NCBI GenBank assembly: GCA_945836835.1
Contig: CAMAML010000046.1
Span: 1-7,842, forward strand
DNA from: an uncultured cyanobacterium
GTDB lineage: Bacteria; Cyanobacteriota; Vampirovibrionia; Gastranaerophilales; Gastranaerophilaceae
Direction: 5' to 3'
Length of the DNA: 7,842 nt
Below are positions 6,459 through 7,842 of this stretch, piece by piece. How positions within the stretch are numbered: the stretch's first letter is position 1; each line of letters begins with the position of its first letter. The translations under genes and the position numbers were made by a program. Below the pieces are notes generated by a model. The model saw only the letters and a list, made by a program, of their open reading frames with translations, ran no database searches and was not told where the DNA came from.

Positions 6459-7532
6459 ATGCAAACCAACGAAAACGAAATGGTTATAGGAATACCCAGA
6501 GCGATGAGCTTTTACCATAACTACCCTTTTTATTACGGGTTTTTCACCGCATTGGGGATAAAAATTATTCTCTCCGATATGACGACCAAGCAGACTATGT
6601 CGAGCGGCTCGGCTTTGGTTGTGACTGAAACCTGTCTTCCAATTAAGGTTTACGTGGGGCATGTATTGAATTTGGTTGAAAAAGGGGTGAAAAATATTTT
6701 TGTTCCTTCCATTCAGTCGATTGCACCGAAGATTTATAACTGCTCCAAGATTAGAGGTTTGCCGGACTTAATCAGAAACGTTGTGAAGTCGCCGATAAAT
6801 ATTATAGAGGCAACATTGGACAAGTCTGAAAAGAAATGCGGGTTGTACGAGTTTTTGCAGCAGGCGGCGGCACCTTTTGGGATAACCGATTTTAACAGGA
6901 TTAAAGAGGCGTCCAAGGCGGGCTGGAGGACTTACAACAATTTCTATATTATGGCAAAGTCGGGCATGAGCTACAAAAAAGCACTGTCATACGCTTTGCA
7001 GGGCAAAGTTCTTATCGAAAACGATACAAAGGAATACCCGATTTCTATTGCCCTGGTTTCTCACGGGTACAATATTTTTGACGAGAGAACTTCGATGAAG
7101 CTCATTGAAAAACTGGAAAAAATGGACGTCAAGGTCTATACGACCCTTCAACTTTCAAAAGAGCAGACTGATGAGGGGATTTTGACCATAAGCGACAAAA
7201 TGTACTGGGCAAACGAATACGATATGACGGGTACTGCGGGGCATTACCTCAAGGACAACAAAATCGACGGTATAATCGCCCTGAACGCATTTGGTTGCGG
7301 TCCGGATTCGCTAATGATAGAAAAAATCATCAGAAAAGCAAAACAGTTCAACAAACCTATTTTGAACTTGACGATTGATGAGCAAACGGGCGAGGCGGGG
7401 TTTGTAACACGTTTAGAGGCGTTTGTGGATATGCTATTCCGCAAAAAACGGGCAAACATCATCAACAAAATCGGGATTTCCGATGAGAGAAAACCGTACG
7501 TCCCGAATATGGACTTCATTGAAACGAAGTAG
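6459..7532 (+). CDS. DUF2229 family, acyl-CoA dehydratase activase-related protein
   Basis: The 357-residue product opens with IGIPRAMSFYHNYPFYYGFF and continues with SDMTTKQTM and TETCLPIKVYVGHV, the hallmark N-terminal half of the DUF2229/CoA-activase-related family, which resembles the subunits of 2-hydroxyacyl-CoA dehydratases. Three cysteines in family-typical contexts (Cys59 in ETCLP, Cys95 in NCSK, Cys280 in FGCGPD) could hold an iron-sulfur cluster; ILNLTIDEQTGEAGFVTRLEAF (301-322) matches the end of the family core. Its exact reaction is not established. Homologues are often fused to, or next to, a BadF/BcrA-type ATPase activase; none is visible here. ATG 6459 is chosen because AGGGAG lies six bases upstream, whereas the in-frame ATG at 6429 is inside a TATAAT box and its first ten residues lack family character. 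The gene appears monocistronic. Confidence 0.85.
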   Translation: MQTNENEMVIGIPRAMSFYHNYPFYYGFFTALGIKIILSDMTTKQTMSSGSALVVTETCLPIKVYVGHVLNLVEKGVKNIFVPSIQSIAPKIYNCSKIRGLPDLIRNVVKSPINIIEATLDKSEKKCGLYEFLQQAAAPFGITDFNRIKEASKAGWRTYNNFYIMAKSGMSYKKALSYALQGKVLIENDTKEYPISIALVSHGYNIFDERTSMKLIEKLEKMDVKVYTTLQLSKEQTDEGILTISDKMYWANEYDMTGTAGHYLKDNKIDGIIALNAFGCGPDSLMIEKIIRKAKQFNKPILNLTIDEQTGEAGFVTRLEAFVDMLFRKKRANIINKIGISDERKPYVPNMDFIETK

Positions 7533-7547
7533 CCGTAGGCTACTTTT
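7527..7547 (+). terminator. Hairpin overlapping the stop codon, possible weak terminator
   Basis: AAGTAGCC and GGCTACTT form a perfect eight-base-pair stem around a GTA loop, and the second arm runs into TTTT. The stop codon of the DUF2229 gene lies within the first arm. The T tract is short, so termination would be weak. The same bases form the start of repeat copy 1, so the hairpin may belong to that element instead. Confidence 0.35.
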
Positions 7548-7581
7548 GAACGGAGACGATTGTGCATAAGTTCTCCATACC
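7531..7581. repeat. Imperfect hairpin-bearing repeat, copy 1
   Basis: This 51-base unit shares about 73% of positions with the 52-base unit at 7594-7645 (hand alignment: 38 of 52 columns). The identical blocks are AGCCGTAG, CTTTTG, GGAGACGA and GTTCTCCA. The GGAGA and TCTCC blocks can pair, giving an internal hairpin. The unit begins inside the stop codon of the DUF2229 gene. Confidence 0.65.
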
Positions 7582-7593
7582 TCGTGAAGGTTT

Positions 7594-7645
7594 AGCCGTA
7601 GTCCGCTTTTGTGTGGAGACGAAGGGACACAAGGTTCTCCACGCC
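7594..7645. repeat. Imperfect hairpin-bearing repeat, copy 2
   Basis: This is the second copy of the unit at 7531-7581, with a start-to-start distance of 63 bases. Here the internal hairpin is longer: GTGTGGAGA (7611-7619) can pair with TCTCCACGC (7636-7644) through nine pairs including one G-T wobble. The first part (AGCCGTAGTCCGCT) has lost the GTAGCC/GGCTAC palindrome seen in copy 1. Confidence 0.65.
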
Positions 7646-7773
7646 TTATTTGTAGTGACTAAGTTGTATCGGGGAATTAGAGCGTCGTACGAGTTGAAGT
7701 GTACAATACGGAGTACTGATTGATACATATGAAAAAGTTTTTCTTTCATACATATTCTTTGTTATTTATTTCC

Positions 7774-7802
7774 AAAAATAAAAAGCCCCAAATTTTTGGG
7801 GC
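7774..7802 (-). terminator. Intrinsic terminator for a leftward transcript
   Basis: GCCCCAAA (7785-7792) and TTTGGGGC (7795-7802) form a strong GC-rich stem. Read on the - strand it is followed by TTTTTATTTTT (complement of 7774-7784), a classic Rho-independent terminator. On the + strand the stem is followed by CGTAACA, so it would not terminate rightward transcription well. It implies a - strand gene ending close to or beyond the right edge; one - strand frame reads PNNP then TAA at 7826-7828, which could be its tail, but this is too short to claim. Confidence 0.78.
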
Positions 7803-7842
7803 CGTAACAAAATCTAATTAAGGATTTAAGGATTATTAGGAT

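Larger units (their letters stand above)
7533..7842. other. Gene-free region at the right end
   Basis: These 310 bases hold no credible gene. They contain the two repeat copies (7531-7645), then a stretch with three GTAC tetramers (7687, 7701, 7713), a direct repeat ATACATAT at 7723-7730 and 7748-7755, and the leftward terminator at 7774-7802. A - strand open frame of 69 codons (7540-7749) and a + strand frame of 30 codons (7729-7821) lack ribosome binding sites and cross the repeats or the terminator. I saw no tRNA or other known RNA fold. Confidence 0.6.

Noticed and set aside
7681..7720. Three GTAC tetramers spaced 14 and 12 bases apart, considered as an operator or origin-like array
   Set aside because: The tetramers are self-complementary and too short, spacing is irregular, and flanking bases are not shared.
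7540..7749. 69-codon - strand frame with a repeated peptide (TLCPFVSTQK, NLCTIVSVQK)
   Set aside because: The peptide repeat is explained by the DNA repeat at a 63-base period; there is no convincing ribosome binding site and no recognisable domain.
7729..7821. 30-codon + strand frame starting MKKFFFHTYS
   Set aside because: There is no Shine-Dalgarno sequence, it runs straight through the terminator hairpin, and its composition follows the AT-rich DNA.
1..7842. CRISPR array, insertion sequence, prophage or tRNA genes
   Set aside because: No regularly spaced repeats with spacers, transposase or integrase motifs, terminal inverted repeats or cloverleaf folds were seen.

Overview
The window reads as ordinary chromosome of a low-to-moderate G+C bacterium with short intergenic gaps. 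It holds six confidently recognised genes, all on the + strand, in the order fliI-type ATPase, mscS-type channel, rlmH, mgtE, an LCP (LytR-CpsA-Psr) family protein and a DUF2229/CoA-activase-related protein. To the left is an unrecognised low-complexity gene on the - strand and the tail of a further + strand gene. The host cannot be fixed from these data. An anaerobic or gut-type lineage is plausible because of the DUF2229 protein, which resembles subunits of the 2-hydroxyacyl-CoA dehydratase/activase world, and because RlmH ends like Firmicutes RlmH. Weak Shine-Dalgarno use and the mix of genes would also suit a non-photosynthetic Cyanobacteria relative (Vampirovibrionia/Melainabacteria). That is inference, not demonstrated.

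Layout. 1-81: C-terminal end of a + strand gene, running 12 bases into the 3' end of a convergent - strand gene (70-564) that encodes a Gly/His/Cys-, Tyr- and Gln-rich small protein. 565-706: AT-rich divergent intergenic region with a good -35/-10 pair for fliI. 707-2059: FliI/SctN-family ATPase with no other flagellar or secretion gene beside it. 2112-3441: mscS and rlmH, one base apart and probably one transcript. 3515-4879: MgtE magnesium channel with its own TATAAT box nine bases before the ATG. 4978-6339: LCP family transferase with a LytR_C tail. 6459-7532: DUF2229 protein. 7533-7842: 310 bases without a credible gene. This stretch holds two imperfect copies (about 73% identical) of a roughly 51-base hairpin-bearing repeat, the first copy overlapping the stop codon of the upstream gene. 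It also holds a strong intrinsic terminator pointing left, which implies a - strand gene ending at or just beyond the right edge.

The genes do not form one pathway. They cover envelope and ion homeostasis (MscS, MgtE), cell-wall glycopolymer attachment (LCP), ribosome maturation (RlmH), export-apparatus energy (FliI) and a probable iron-sulfur protein (DUF2229). I found no convincing new multi-gene system. The points most worth a second look are the lone fliI with substitutions at usually conserved positions, the lone DUF2229 protein, TATAAT boxes placed so close to ATG codons that the fliI and mgtE messages may be leaderless, the paired repeat at 7531-7645, and the odd small protein at 70-564.
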